From the NCBI GenBank assembly GCA_000333855.2, contig CM007320.1, positions 3,566,090 through 3,630,089 of the forward strand: a stretch of 64,000 nucleotides of DNA, written 5' to 3'. The DNA is from Endotrypanum monterogeii (lineage: Eukaryota; Euglenozoa; Kinetoplastea; Trypanosomatida; Trypanosomatidae). The stretch's first letter is position 1. Every line of letters starts with the position of its first letter. The notes under the pieces are model-generated. The model did not search any database. It saw nothing but the letters and a program-made list of their open reading frames with translations, and had not been told where the DNA came from. Shown one piece after another: positions 31,003 to 41,758 of this stretch. The position numbers and the translations under genes are program-made.

Positions 31003-32169
31003 TGTGCCCTGAGAAAGAGGAAATAAAATAAATATATATATATGTATATAAGCACAGAAAAGTCCACCCTGACTCGAAAAAAGGGGGAGAGATGATTGAT
31101 GCAGCTACTTTCTTGGCTTTCCTGTCTCGTGGCTGTAGACAGCGGAACAGTCACCAGGAGCCCAACGGGAGATCCTTCTCTACTGCTACCTATTGAAGTG
31201 TACGCGTGTTGAGTAAGAGCATTCGATGCGTGCCATGAAAAAAAAAAAATCAAAAAGAAACGCAAATTGTGTGTCCGTGCGTGTTTTTTCGAGAAGAGTG
31301 AGCCCCTACTTTACAAAAGCTCGAGGTAACAATCGGCACAGCTGATCTGCCAGTGCGGTGGCTAGACACTACGACAAACGAAAAAATATATATATATATA
31401 TATAAGAAATGAAGACAAATGGAAAAGAACGAGAGAGATCCATACCGGTTGGAAAATCTGCGAAAAGAGGAATTCAACACACCTGTCTTCTCAACAGGTT
31501 AGTCTGACTGTGTGCGTGTGTGTGATGGAGGCAGGGTGGGGGTGGGGGGGATCGAGAAACACGCCTTCCCTTTTCCCAAGGGGGCTCAGTGACGCATCGA
31601 TTTCACCACTCTTGAGGTTCACACCCTTCTTTTTTTTTTTTTGGGGGGGGGGGTTGGGCGAGGGGTGCCTCACTTCGCCACGTACCCTTTCACACTTGTG
31701 CGTGTGATTCGCTGATTTCTTCATTTTTCTGTATTTTTTCACTCTTCATTTGTTATCTCCCCCTTTTGTTTCCGTTGCCAAGCAGGGATGGCCGCGCCAA
31801 GGATCACGCAGGCGCGGTTTTGGTGTACATCAATAAAAGGAAAAAAAAGTGCCAAGCGGAAGGGGGGGGGAAGGGGCAAAGCCAGAGGGCAAGTCGAGAG
31901 CGCTCGCGTACGATTTGGGGATGAGGGAGGATACGGAGGATCAAAAGAAAACGAAATAGTTCAGTGGGATGAAACATCGCACCGAAAGCAGACGCATTTT
32001 GTTCTCTAGCAGTGTCTGCGCTGACATACGAACATACCTCCATTGTCGCAAAGTAGAAAAAAAGAAAATCGAAGAACAGCAACACACAGCACAGACACAC
32101 CCTCAACACCGCAGCTATTACCTACACAGAAACACAGCGATGACGCTCTTCATTTTGGAGACTGTACTC
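31003..32169. other. Spacer between DRC1 and the 193-residue membrane protein gene
   Basis: No supported gene. AT tracts at about 31030-31050 and 31387-31404, a T12/G10 block near 31630-31653, and a G10 run near 31863-31872. Purine-rich sequence upstream of the DRC1 stop in plus is probably the DRC1 3' UTR. Confidence 0.5.
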
Positions 32170-34116
32170 TTAGTGTTTCAGTGAGACATTGTTCACGGCT
32201 TCTGTGATGAGGCGAGGTGTGGCGTACAGTTCGTAGTTGATGGAGCTGCCCATGTACTGTCGGATCAGCTCTTTTAGCTCTTGGTTTTGTGCTCGCATCG
32301 TATCCGTTTCACGGATAAGTTGCTTCCGCTGTTGTAGCTGTGAGAGGTACTGACTGAGACCGTCCTCCAGCGCCTCCCATACTTCAAGGTGGTCCTTTGG
32401 CACCGTCAAGGCCATGTTGCGCCAATATTCTTTCTCCGCCGTACGTCGCTTTTCCGCTTTGCTCACCTCATCGAGGTGTTTTTGCTCGGCTGTTAGCCCT
32501 TTCTTCGACGTCGCACCCATGTCTTCCTTGACACGGTGTCTCAGGTAAGCTTGCAAAGCGCTGAGTGCTTCCTGTGGGTTGATGAGGGCGACTGTCTCAT
32601 CTTCATTTTCTACTAAAAAGTACTCCAACATGTCCTTCACGTCGCTTGTGCGGTTAAGCTCTAGTGTTGTTAAAATACCCTCTACATCGGCTTGCTCATC
32701 GGTGGTGCCTTCGATACCCCGGATGGCGTCTCGAACGTTGCTGTCAACTAAGAATCGCGCCTGCGACTTGAGAATACTAAAAAGCATCTGCGCTGCCTCG
32801 GACAATTCCACCTCTGGGGCCTCTTGGGGCTGCTCATCAGTCCCGCCCCTTTGTGCTTCCACCTCCATCTCCTCTCGAGGCCAGTAGTGCAACGCTGGCG
32901 GCTGCCAGGGCATCCGTAGGAGTTCCTCGTACACGAGGCGGTCTGCCTGCAAGCATTCCTGCGCTAGGGATTGGCATTTGTCGTGGTGCAGTTTCCACAG
33001 CTGCCGATACTTGACTTTATCTTTCTTCTCAAACTTTGCAAATTTGCTTTCAGTGTCTGTGTACTGCTGGTTCAGCCGGTGTAGTTGTTTCGTCAGCTCG
33101 TTGTTTGCGCGTTGGAAGCGCTTCTCTGCATCTTGGTAGCGTGCTAGCAGAGCCGCGAGCGTCTCCTGCAGCCGCGTAATCTTTTTCTTGTACTGCGCCT
33201 GTGCGCTACGGTTCTCTTTCACACGCTCGCGCAGCACCTGCAAGTTGTATGTGAGTCGCTCGCCGTTGAGGAGGTAGTCGGCCTTTGCCTTCTCGAGCTC
33301 CTCACGCAACGCATGCACGTCTGACTGGTGCCCACGTTTTACGTTGTTGAACTCTTCGTAGCTTGTTTCATATCGTTCTGCAAGTTGCCTTTGAGCCTCC
33401 GCTATTTTTTGCTCGCGGTGCTTACGGTACTCGGTCTCCTTCGTGCGGCGCGTCTTGACCAACTCCTTCACCTCCTCGGCGCACTTCTGCAAGTACGATT
33501 TTCGCTCTGCTTCATATGTCTTCTCGGTGTCCTGGAGTCTCATTGTGTATTGGTGGAGATAGTCCTCTGTGCTCGTGCGCATTGTCTCGACAATCTTGTT
33601 GATGCTTTCCTTGTTCTGCTTGAGCATGCTAACATACTCCTCCTCTCGACCATGCAACTGCTGACGCAGCTCCGAGATGAGTTTTTCCCTCACACCTATG
33701 AGCGCCTCACACTCCTTGCGCTGTTCCATGAGAGCTGTGTGGAGTTCGTGTGGGACCCCCATCCGGTAGAGTGCCTCGAACTGCAGCAGCAGCGCCCCAT
33801 GTAGCGCTTCAGCGCCGCTGCTCTCTCGTAGTTGTTCGAATTTGTTCTGCACATCCTGCGCTTGCTGACGACGCCGAGACTCCGCTACCTCTGCAGAGAC
33901 GAGAATGTGGGTGGCGGCTTCGATGTTTGCATTGTGCAGCATCGACATTTCGTAGCGTGTGTCCAACGTCTTCTGCTCGCCTGCCGAGCGAGAAGCTGTC
34001 TCGTTAGCCGATTCATTGCCTGCGTCTTTCGGGTGGTCGAACGCGGAGAGTTTATTTTGAATGCGCTTCCGCTGCGCCTCAATGCGCTCCTCTGGCGGCG
34101 GACTGGCGTCAGCCAT
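32170..34116 (-). CDS. DRC1: DRC1, nexin-dynein regulatory complex subunit
   Basis: 648 residues from the ATG at 34116 (24 more upstream codons are open but look like leader). DRC1 (CCDC164) is a coiled-coil scaffold of the nexin-dynein regulatory complex, which links outer doublet microtubules of the flagellar axoneme and controls dynein. The N-terminus has the family block ERIEAQRKRIQNKL (10-23). Residues ~95-385 are an almost continuous coiled coil, including ELHTALMEQRKECEALIGVREKLISEL and EYVSMLKQNKESINKIVETM, which match the DRC1 pattern of a di-Glu/Cys-Glu-Ala-Leu helix followed by KQxxxI. A conserved WQPPALHYWP segment lies near 405-420. The length is near that of other DRC1 proteins (about 650-740). 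The shorter paralogue DRC2 (about 480) is the main alternative. Confidence 0.83.
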   Translation of the reverse strand: MADASPPPEERIEAQRKRIQNKLSAFDHPKDAGNESANETASRSAGEQKTLDTRYEMSMLHNANIEAATHILVSAEVAESRRRQQAQDVQNKFEQLRESSGAEALHGALLLQFEALYRMGVPHELHTALMEQRKECEALIGVREKLISELRQQLHGREEEYVSMLKQNKESINKIVETMRTSTEDYLHQYTMRLQDTEKTYEAERKSYLQKCAEEVKELVKTRRTKETEYRKHREQKIAEAQRQLAERYETSYEEFNNVKRGHQSDVHALREELEKAKADYLLNGERLTYNLQVLRERVKENRSAQAQYKKKITRLQETLAALLARYQDAEKRFQRANNELTKQLHRLNQQYTDTESKFAKFEKKDKVKYRQLWKLHHDKCQSLAQECLQADRLVYEELLRMPWQPPALHYWPREEMEVEAQRGGTDEQPQEAPEVELSEAAQMLFSILKSQARFLVDSNVRDAIRGIEGTTDEQADVEGILTTLELNRTSDVKDMLEYFLVENEDETVALINPQEALSALQAYLRHRVKEDMGATSKKGLTAEQKHLDEVSKAEKRRTAEKEYWRNMALTVPKDHLEVWEALEDGLSQYLSQLQQRKQLIRETDTMRAQNQELKELIRQYMGSSINYELYATPRLITEAVNNVSLKH

Positions 34117-36533
34117 CGCAGTGGGGTGATATAAAAAAAAAAAATTTAGGGGAAGGGGAGAGAAGCACGATGTTGCATAAAGCGACAACGAGAAGTTCCG
34201 CCTCCAGATTAGAGCGGTGAAGTCAGGGCTAATGTTTTTAATTTATTTCCGATGCACATGGCCGCGTGTGCATGTGTGTGTGTGTGTGTGCATGTGTAAG
34301 CATGTTTTCGTATCGGTGGGGGTGAGGAAACCGATGTAGACGCCGGGGGCGGAGAGAAATCCGATAACAAAAAAAAAGGAGGAGAGGGGGGTGGATAAAA
34401 GATGGGTAGGTAGAGAGAAGTCCTGGAGAAACCGCAGCGGTCGCTGATCTCTACATGGCGATGCCCGAGCTGGTAGGCAACATCAAAGAAGACTGCAATT
34501 TTTACTTCCTGATGCGACTCAACAGGAAGAGTACACTGAGGGTCAACGCAGGAGGAGAGGGTAAAGCTCATCACATTACCCTGTGACAGAGTGTGCAACC
34601 TGGAAAAAAAAAAAAGGCGGCGAGGGTGCGTTGCAATGTATATATATTTTTCCTGCTGCACTTTGGTCAGATGAGCGTGTGTCTGTAGATGCGCATGCAC
34701 ATCTGGGATCCTTTCGATCGTGTTGGACGCAATTGGTATAGACAACGGCGGACAAAAAAAAACAAGTAGGATCGTGTCAACCACAGGGCATGCACGGGAA
34801 AGATAGTAGTAGTAGTACTAGAAGTCCCAACAGAACGCTGACGTGGCGGACACCCCGCCCACAAACATTGGGGAGAGAGAGAGAATGGAAAGACACAACA
34901 CGTGTCTGTATTTAAGTTCTCGCGCCTCCCCTCATACCTTTACCCCCGATATATACGAATATATATATATATATACGCAAAGAGGCTGGAACCTCACGCA
35001 GACTTTCTTCTCACCATTGCCGTGGTGATGATATGTGTCCCTGTGAAAAATACAAACACTGAGCCGCTTGTCCTCTTCTATGATAATTCGCCACTACCAG
35101 TCCACGATGCATCGAGTCGTGCAGAGCAAAGATGCACGTCCGTGACTGGAGGGCCACCTCCATACAGCGAGTCGACACAATAAGGAAAGACGAAGTCCTT
35201 CAACAGGCGACCTCAACGCAGCGAGAGGCGAGAAACGGGGAAAGGGACGAAGCCTATAGTTCCCATCGAAGAATGCGTCCACCAAAAGAAAAAAAATCAC
35301 CAAAGAATCTCTATGTCGCAGCAAGGCGGGGGGGGGTGCGGAAAGGGTTTTGCAGATGATAGAGCTTCTCCTCTGAGTCACGCAGGCTACAGCAGGGCTT
35401 GCTACCTCCCCGGTTTTCTCCCTAACAGAACTGGAGAGCAGACGGCGTCTTCTTTTATTTTTGCCCGTACTGTGTCCTTCTGCCGGAACACATTCTATTT
35501 CCAGCATGGGTGTCCGTAGGGCCAGAGAGGGTAAAAGAAAGAAAAAAAGGAAACACATCTTCGCCACACTTGTCTGCTCTTCCCTCAGCAATAAAAGTAG
35601 GCTTGATAACAACCAGATAAAGGATGGCCCATCTACTTAGTAGAACCATGCGAGCGTGGGCTCCTGCGTCGGGTGGGGGGGGGAGGAGGAGGACTATGCT
35701 GGTCAGGCAGTTGGACTGTTAAGAAGGCTGATCAGAGTGCAGCCTGCATACCTCCAACGTAGACGTCTGCAGCTGTGTGAGTGGAAAACAGCCATTAGAA
35801 TACAAAACGGGGAAATTCTGGTAACGAGGGACAAGACGGCCGGTCTGAGGGAAGGAGGTACAGTCGAAAAAAAAAAGGTTACAGGAAACTCTTCTGGAGG
35901 GGGAGGGAGAGTTTTTACCTTTGTTCCGCTTCTTTTCCTTCTCGGATCCCACACAACCCGAAGTTGCCAACTCCCACTTTTGTTTTTTTGCGTTTTCTTA
36001 TCACACACTTTTCGCTGGAGGTCTACTAGTTTCCGCGTCCGCTTTCCTCCCTTCTTCTCCCTCTGCGCCCACAAAAGTTGCGCGTCGTTATCGAGACATT
36101 CTGTTGGTCGTTGCCGCGCGATCCCCGAAACGCATTCCACCCCCTCCTCCCCGTGCCCGACCTCGCAGAGTACACAGACTGTGAAGATGGTCGATAAGAG
36201 AGGAGGAGGGGAACAGAGACAACGACTCATCTCCTTTTTCATTTACCGCTCCTCTCTCAGTGATGGCCATACACAGTCACCTCAAATTGGATTCGGTGAT
36301 GTCACTAGTTTCCTTTTTCTCACCGCGTCAAGAGAGGTGCGAGAGGGGACACACTCGAGGGAGTTCCTAAAGCAAGGGAGAGAAAGATCGAAGCCAGAAC
36401 CAGAAATGTTTTCTTGTTCAATGGAGTTGTCTCTGCTGGCACCATCTTTTGGGGAAGGGGGGGGGTGCAGTTGTAACTGGATTCCGCCCTGTTCTTTTTT
36501 TTTTTTTGGTGAGGGGGGAATTGCGAGAAGTCA
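34117..36533. other. Spacer between the 751-residue zinc-finger gene and DRC1
   Basis: 2.4 kb without a well-supported gene. It has an A12 run at 34130-34142 next to the DRC1 start, a (GT)n tract at about 34270-34290, a (TA)n tract at 34959-34975 and G-runs near 35328, 35677 and 36455. A good-looking sense acceptor (C/T tract then GCAG, near 35664-35694) sits 14 bases before an ATG at 35649 that opens a 64-codon frame of unconvincing composition. A long open frame also exists on the opposite strand (see findings). Confidence 0.5.
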
Positions 36534-38789
36534 CTATTCGTCGATAGAGGTCCCAGCACCAAAAAGCTGCACACCGCCTGTCCCGTCGCGCGAGCAGGAA
36601 AAGCCACCGCGCATGTCGAAGGTTGACCCGCTTTGCAGGGTTGAGTTAGTGTAAGGCGAGGCGGAGAGTCCCAGCTCACTGTGCTGATGGCTTTTTGCCG
36701 GCGTCTCATCCACGTAGTTCTTGGCGGGTGTGGCAACCTCGAAGACGCCGTAGACATACCTGGCCAGCTCCGTGTTGGGACAGCTGGCCAGGCAATGCTT
36801 TACCAGAGGCAGATGCGCATTGGCTTTCACTACCAGCGCGGCGTAAGGTACCAATTCTAGAGAGGGATAGCGGACGAGCTCCTCGATCATGCGCACCAAC
36901 ACATCGTCTCGTGGCGCAACCCGGAGAAGCAACCGACCAAGTGCGTTCAATGCCTGGGGTATCTGCAGATAGGCAGAAAGCGCGACTATTTTACTGGGCA
37001 AGTGCGCTTCCAATATTTGAAGTGCATCAGTTTTCGGGATCGTTGGCAGCGGCGGTGCCGACAGAGCGCCACGCGTGTCTTCCATGGCGCAGTGGTGGCA
37101 GTGACACCGAAAGTAGGCGTACTGGGGACGCTCCACGAGGTCGCCTCCAGTGGGCGGATGATAAGCTGAGCAATGCGAGCACAGCGGCACCAAGACTCCG
37201 CTGACGGCCACCCGATAGATGCAAGCCAGCTGATATGGGGTTGTTATCACCTTCGGTGCTGCATCGCCACTGTGGACAGAGTGTGCAGTGCAAGTGTGCC
37301 GCTGCGGCATCACCGCTTCACCGTCACCAGCCTCGGTGCTGCGCAGGCGGGGGTCATTGAACGCCATTTCATAAAAGCACTCCATCGCCTTCACGTAGAC
37401 GGACGGACTTTGGGTGTCGGAAAGCATTCTGAGCAATCGATCTAAGAGAACAGCGCTGAGCATCGCGATATTGTGAGGACACTGCTTGGCTAAGTATTGC
37501 GTCACGCGGAAAACGGCTGCCTGAGATTCGGCCAGACACGCGTTAGCGGCGAGACCGCCCACGATCTCAAGGGCATCGAGGTTGAGGTAGTTCCGCTGTA
37601 CGCGTAAAAGGTCAACCTCGGCCATGGTAGCTAGTCCTTCACAGAATACCTTGGACAAGTGATGCTTGTGGTCGCCACACAGCTGATCACGAATAGGCTG
37701 CAGTACATCGAGGTCCAGGCGCGTCTCGCGGATGCATTGCTGCAGCAAGCAGCTGCTCAGGTCTGTTGTGGTAAGAAAAAGACGACCGAGTCGCTGCCGC
37801 TCTATACTTTTGCTGGTGTGAACCATAATCACTGCTGGCGCACAGAGAACCGGTGGTTGCTCGGATGCCTCTTCTGGTAGCAACCGTTTAAGACGATCCA
37901 TAGCGGCCAACGCGCGGGAGACGAGGTACGCAAGTGAAGAGGGCAGCCGCACCTTCCACGTGCAAGCGAGATGGTAGGCAGCGCAGAGGCAGCGCGCTAG
38001 TACATCTCCAAAAAGAAATGCCATGGTGCCATTGACGAGCTGGAAAACAAACTCACGTTCCTCCATGTCCATGCGCTCCACCAATTTCGTGAGAACAAAG
38101 TGTAGCAGGAAATGAACAAATTCAACCAGTGGCAGCGGATTTGGCGCAGTGCGGTAGTGAGTGTAATGAATCTCCAGCGTGGACAGGAGTGGGTACATCA
38201 CGAGCGCACTCATGACAATACCATAGTCCTCGTTCTGATCAATTGTCTGCATGCATTCTTGAAGTAAGTCGTACAGGACATTGATGCTCACTGCGCCACT
38301 GGCAATGTCGCCGCCTAATTTACGGTTGTTGAGATGAACTTCGGCGAGTAGCTGCATGCTTGGGCTGGTATGGGGGTGTACACACACAACATGTGACCGG
38401 TTGATCCAGCCACCAGACGCAATACGGTAGTACTCCTTCGAAGGGTCAGACTCGTCTACAGTCGTACTCACCACCCTTAGAAGTCGCCCAGGGTAGAGCG
38501 GTGAGAGGCGGTAGCTCGTATCTCGAGGGCGAGTGTGCACTGCGGCACTGCTGTCGTCGTAGTTCAGCAATGGGTGACGAATGACAACCTGAGGTTGCGC
38601 CAGGAGCTCCTCCTGCACGGCGAAACACTTCTCACAGAGCAGAAACTCACATGGAGACTCCACACAACTAAACCAACGCACATTGGAGCCGTCTGATAAG
38701 GCCTTGCAGACAGAGCACTGTCGACCGGCCGGTGTTCCGGCAAGCAGATCAAAGCCGTGGCAAGGATGCGAGCCGTGGCGGTATGCCAT
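36534..38789 (-). CDS. ZZ-like zinc-finger, helical-repeat protein of unknown function, 751 residues
   Basis: Not recognised by name. The start is the ATG at 38789. The N-terminus has a cluster HPCHGF (8-13), Cys25-x2-Cys28, Cys42, Cys47 and Cys52-x2-Cys55, which resembles a ZZ-type zinc finger; the family usually mediates protein-protein contacts. A second zinc-binding cluster appears near 560-600 (VPLCSHCSAYHPP then FRCHCHHC). Between and after them the sequence is helical with Leu-rich repeats of about 40 residues (for example LLRMLSDTQSPSVYVKAMECFYEMAF), suggesting ARM/HEAT-like packing. No enzymatic motif, signal peptide or membrane segment. The combination of two zinc clusters on a helical scaffold recalls large ubiquitin-ligase or chromatin adaptors, but nothing more precise can be supported. 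Confidence 0.78.
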   Translation of the reverse strand: MAYRHGSHPCHGFDLLAGTPAGRQCSVCKALSDGSNVRWFSCVESPCEFLLCEKCFAVQEELLAQPQVVIRHPLLNYDDSSAAVHTRPRDTSYRLSPLYPGRLLRVVSTTVDESDPSKEYYRIASGGWINRSHVVCVHPHTSPSMQLLAEVHLNNRKLGGDIASGAVSINVLYDLLQECMQTIDQNEDYGIVMSALVMYPLLSTLEIHYTHYRTAPNPLPLVEFVHFLLHFVLTKLVERMDMEEREFVFQLVNGTMAFLFGDVLARCLCAAYHLACTWKVRLPSSLAYLVSRALAAMDRLKRLLPEEASEQPPVLCAPAVIMVHTSKSIERQRLGRLFLTTTDLSSCLLQQCIRETRLDLDVLQPIRDQLCGDHKHHLSKVFCEGLATMAEVDLLRVQRNYLNLDALEIVGGLAANACLAESQAAVFRVTQYLAKQCPHNIAMLSAVLLDRLLRMLSDTQSPSVYVKAMECFYEMAFNDPRLRSTEAGDGEAVMPQRHTCTAHSVHSGDAAPKVITTPYQLACIYRVAVSGVLVPLCSHCSAYHPPTGGDLVERPQYAYFRCHCHHCAMEDTRGALSAPPLPTIPKTDALQILEAHLPSKIVALSAYLQIPQALNALGRLLLRVAPRDDVLVRMIEELVRYPSLELVPYAALVVKANAHLPLVKHCLASCPNTELARYVYGVFEVATPAKNYVDETPAKSHQHSELGLSASPYTNSTLQSGSTFDMRGGFSCSRDGTGGVQLFGAGTSIDE

Positions 38790-40774
38790 CTTTGCGTATG
38801 AAGGGAGACGCTATAGGGAGAAAAAAAAGGTGCGCACACACAAACCCCACCACACGCACAAGCAGACGAGTGGAGATTATGGACGTCTATGTGACGTCAA
38901 GGGCAGGAGGTAATCAAATTTACACCAACAATTAACAAAAGGACACACTACAAAACAAAACAATTCCCAGTTTATTGAAAGTGTAAGAAAGAGGAAGGGC
39001 CAATCGCTGTCGCCGTGTGTGTACGCGTCTGTGTAGATGTGCGAGGGTGGAGACAATATCAGATGTCTTGCCCGTGCTTACAGACTTGACGCGCGTCCTT
39101 CGCTGCCCTTGGCACTCTACAGAACGTCCGTTTGCTTTCCTATTGGTGTGCGTGTGTAGAAGGACACGCGCAGAAATCCAGAAAAAACAGATTGCGAGCC
39201 TGCCTAGTAAGGAAAAAAAAAACACACAAAACGGGGAGAGGGGGAAAGGAAAAGATAGGGAGGAGGAGCGGGGGCGGCACCCGTTGGGACCCAAATAGAA
39301 CACAGAAATAAAAACCAACACACTAAATATATAAAAAAAAAAAAGTGAGAGGAATGAGTTTTTTTTTCTTTCTGTGAGGACTGATTTGGGCTAGATATAT
39401 GTTTCTTGACGGTCGTGTTCTATGGATATTGATTTTTTTAAAAAGCGAGCGAATCGAAAAAGTTTTCTTGTCGCCGAACTTTATGCTCGTTCTCTGTGGA
39501 ATCGGAAAAAAAAAGCCCACACAAAGAAGGAGGCAACGCCGATAAAGGGGGTGAGAGTGCACCGATGCCTACAAACGCCACAGACTCTCGAAGCGGGAAA
39601 GAGGAAGACAAGCGACACACAGTGCGAAGAGAGGTAAATTAATGGAAAAAAAAGAACGCTGACCTCTTCTGTCGTGGATGCACTCGTCGTTACGTTGATT
39701 TCAGCCTGCAGTAACTTTGAGCGTCGCGCCCCTGCCCTCACGTATACTTCTGTAGTCTTTCTCTGATACGCACGATGTGCAGCCTTAGAGCTCCCTTCTT
39801 TCCTCTGCGAGCTGCTGACGCAAGGTTCGTGTGTCAAAAGGTTGATCTATAAGAGAAACAGAAACAGATTCTGGAGATGGGTGTGATCCTGTGTTGAGGT
39901 CTGGGGCGACGCGGGGGGGGGGGGGGAGGGGAGCGTCGTTGAGGTGAATCCGAAGGACAAAATGCAACGCACCAAAATAAGAACAGACACTCAGTAGGAA
40001 AGACACACAACGCCGAAAATACTAACAGAACACAGCTACTTGGTTGCTCGTGTTGATCGCGGGAGGACAGCTGAGAGTCGTACAGGAGCCTCTCCGTTAA
40101 TTTTTCGAGGAGGATTCGCGTGTGTTCGTCAGTTCCGGTTTCCTTGTCTTTCAAGAATATAGTGTGTGTGCATGTGCGCGTAATGTCGACGGCGGCTGAT
40201 GGAGGGCAAGCACAATTAATGTGTTGGGGAAAAAAAAGAAAAAAAAGACTGCCCTTTGCGGTAAAGAGAGAGGCGTACCAGCACCGCGGTGCCTGTGCCT
40301 TTGGGCGTCGGTACGGCTGACGATGCGCGTGGAAAGTGAAGAGAAACGCACAGAAAAAAAAAAGAAGTGAGGGGGTAGGGGGGGAAGGGGGAAAAGCTAA
40401 AAAGAGGGGGTAGGGGAGGGGGTTCTATCAGCTTGGATTCTTCTTTTGGTTATTATCAGATGTATGAGGTGAGTCGATTGTTTCTTTATGTGTGTCTCTG
40501 GTCGCTGGTCGCTGGTGCAGTCTGGGAGCAGTGGCAGCGGTGCCTTCGATCACCTCTGAAGTTCGCTTAGTCTTTTCGGTAGGTATCCCTCGTTCTGCGT
40601 GTGTGTGTTTGTGTGTGTGTGGTGTTCAGCCGGCGTCTCGACGGCGACAGATACCCACAGAGCAGATGCAAACACCACAGAGCGACCAATATGGTGCGCA
40701 GAGAAAAAGAAAACGACGAAAATTTCGGGACTAGAGTCACCGTGGAGGCCAAAGAGATGAAAAACGAGAAACAA
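38790..40774. other. Spacer downstream of the candidate microprotein
   Basis: 2 kb without another supported gene: A-runs, a T-rich segment near 39361-39368, a G12 run at 39917-39928, and an A/G-rich block at 40355-40420. This is the 5' side (sense) of the zinc-finger gene. Confidence 0.5.
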
Positions 40775-40897
40775 CTACGTACGGCCGGGGTTACTTGATA
40801 CGACTCCCTGGGCAAACGGAGTCAGGGTGACCGGGAGTAGCAGCGCAACCCCAATGAAGAGCAATAAAGGGGGGAGGAAGAGAATGATGATGGTCAT
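40775..40897 (-). CDS. Candidate 40-residue single-helix membrane microprotein
   Basis: An ATG at 40897 opens a frame of 40 codons. The product has a clean hydrophobic core of about 25 residues beginning MTIIILFLPPLLLFIGVALL, with a Pro-Pro kink, and a short polar C-terminus (FAQGVVSSNPGRT). Such a profile, a helix long enough to cross a membrane with a polar tail and no low-complexity bias, is uncommon in the surrounding spacer DNA. The frame stays open 33 codons upstream of the ATG without another ATG. It lies in a 3-kb gap between the mitochondrial carrier and zinc-finger genes, which is longer than most. No homologue is recognised, and a chance open frame cannot be excluded. Confidence 0.35.
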   Translation of the reverse strand: MTIIILFLPPLLLFIGVALLLPVTLTPFAQGVVSSNPGRT

Positions 40898-41309
40898 GGG
40901 GAAACAGGGAATGCGAGAGGTGTACACACAAGGTTGGCATGATTCCTCATTATACACCCTCTTTTTTTTTTTAATGTTTGAGGCCAAGAAGCTCACTTAC
41001 AATGCAGCGAGTGGATGAGATGCTCATCTTATTCCAAGAGGCAGCCTACCCGTCACCTCCGCTCCTTATCACGCAAAAAGGTCAGTGCACCTGGCGCGTG
41101 TGTACGCACCCAGAAAGAGACAATGAAACGTGTCTGCATCTGCATTGCCGGCGCCCTATTGAGTCTCTATATAAGCATTATATATATATATATATATATT
41201 CTGTTGGGGATACTTTGATTTCACCCTCTTTCGCGTACTGTCAGAATGAGAGACAAAAAAAAACAGGGGTAACGCAGACATCAATGCGCGCCATTCGTGC
41301 ATTACACTC

Positions 41310-41350
<41 letters not shown>

Positions 41351-41758
41351 TCTTCTCTGTACCTTACCGATGAACGAGACTCTCATGTGGCGGCTGCTGT
41401 GGCGCGTCTGATCACAGAGGGTGTGGAGGCGAGGTCCGTTCACCACTTTTATTTTGTGTGAGCACTGTAGCAAATAGTAGAAAACATTCACGCTACCACA
41501 CAGGCTACCCTCTCCCTCCTCATCCCCCTCCCCTCCCCTCCCTTCTTCTCTGCCCTACTTTGCTACAGTAAAGAGTCGTACATCGTCTCGGTAAGTGACA
41601 TCATCCTCACAGTGTTGTTGATTGAACCATATTTTTGTTTTTGTCGGTATGCCCCTGTAGCTCAGCAGTAACGAAGGGTGGGGAAAAAGGGGAGGGTCTG
41701 CGCCTAGAAGCCTTTCCACGAAGATCATTATATCACCGGGTGCCGGTGCAGCTGCAGC
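40898..41758. other. Spacer between mitochondrial carrier gene and candidate microprotein
   Basis: No supported gene. (TA)n at 41178-41199 and (TG)n at 41312-41343, plus C/T-rich sequence in plus near 41505-41570. Confidence 0.5.
41312..41343. repeat. (TG)n dinucleotide repeat
   Basis: About 16 TG units (CA in sense) upstream of the candidate microprotein, close to the (TA)n tract at 41178-41199. Confidence 0.95.
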
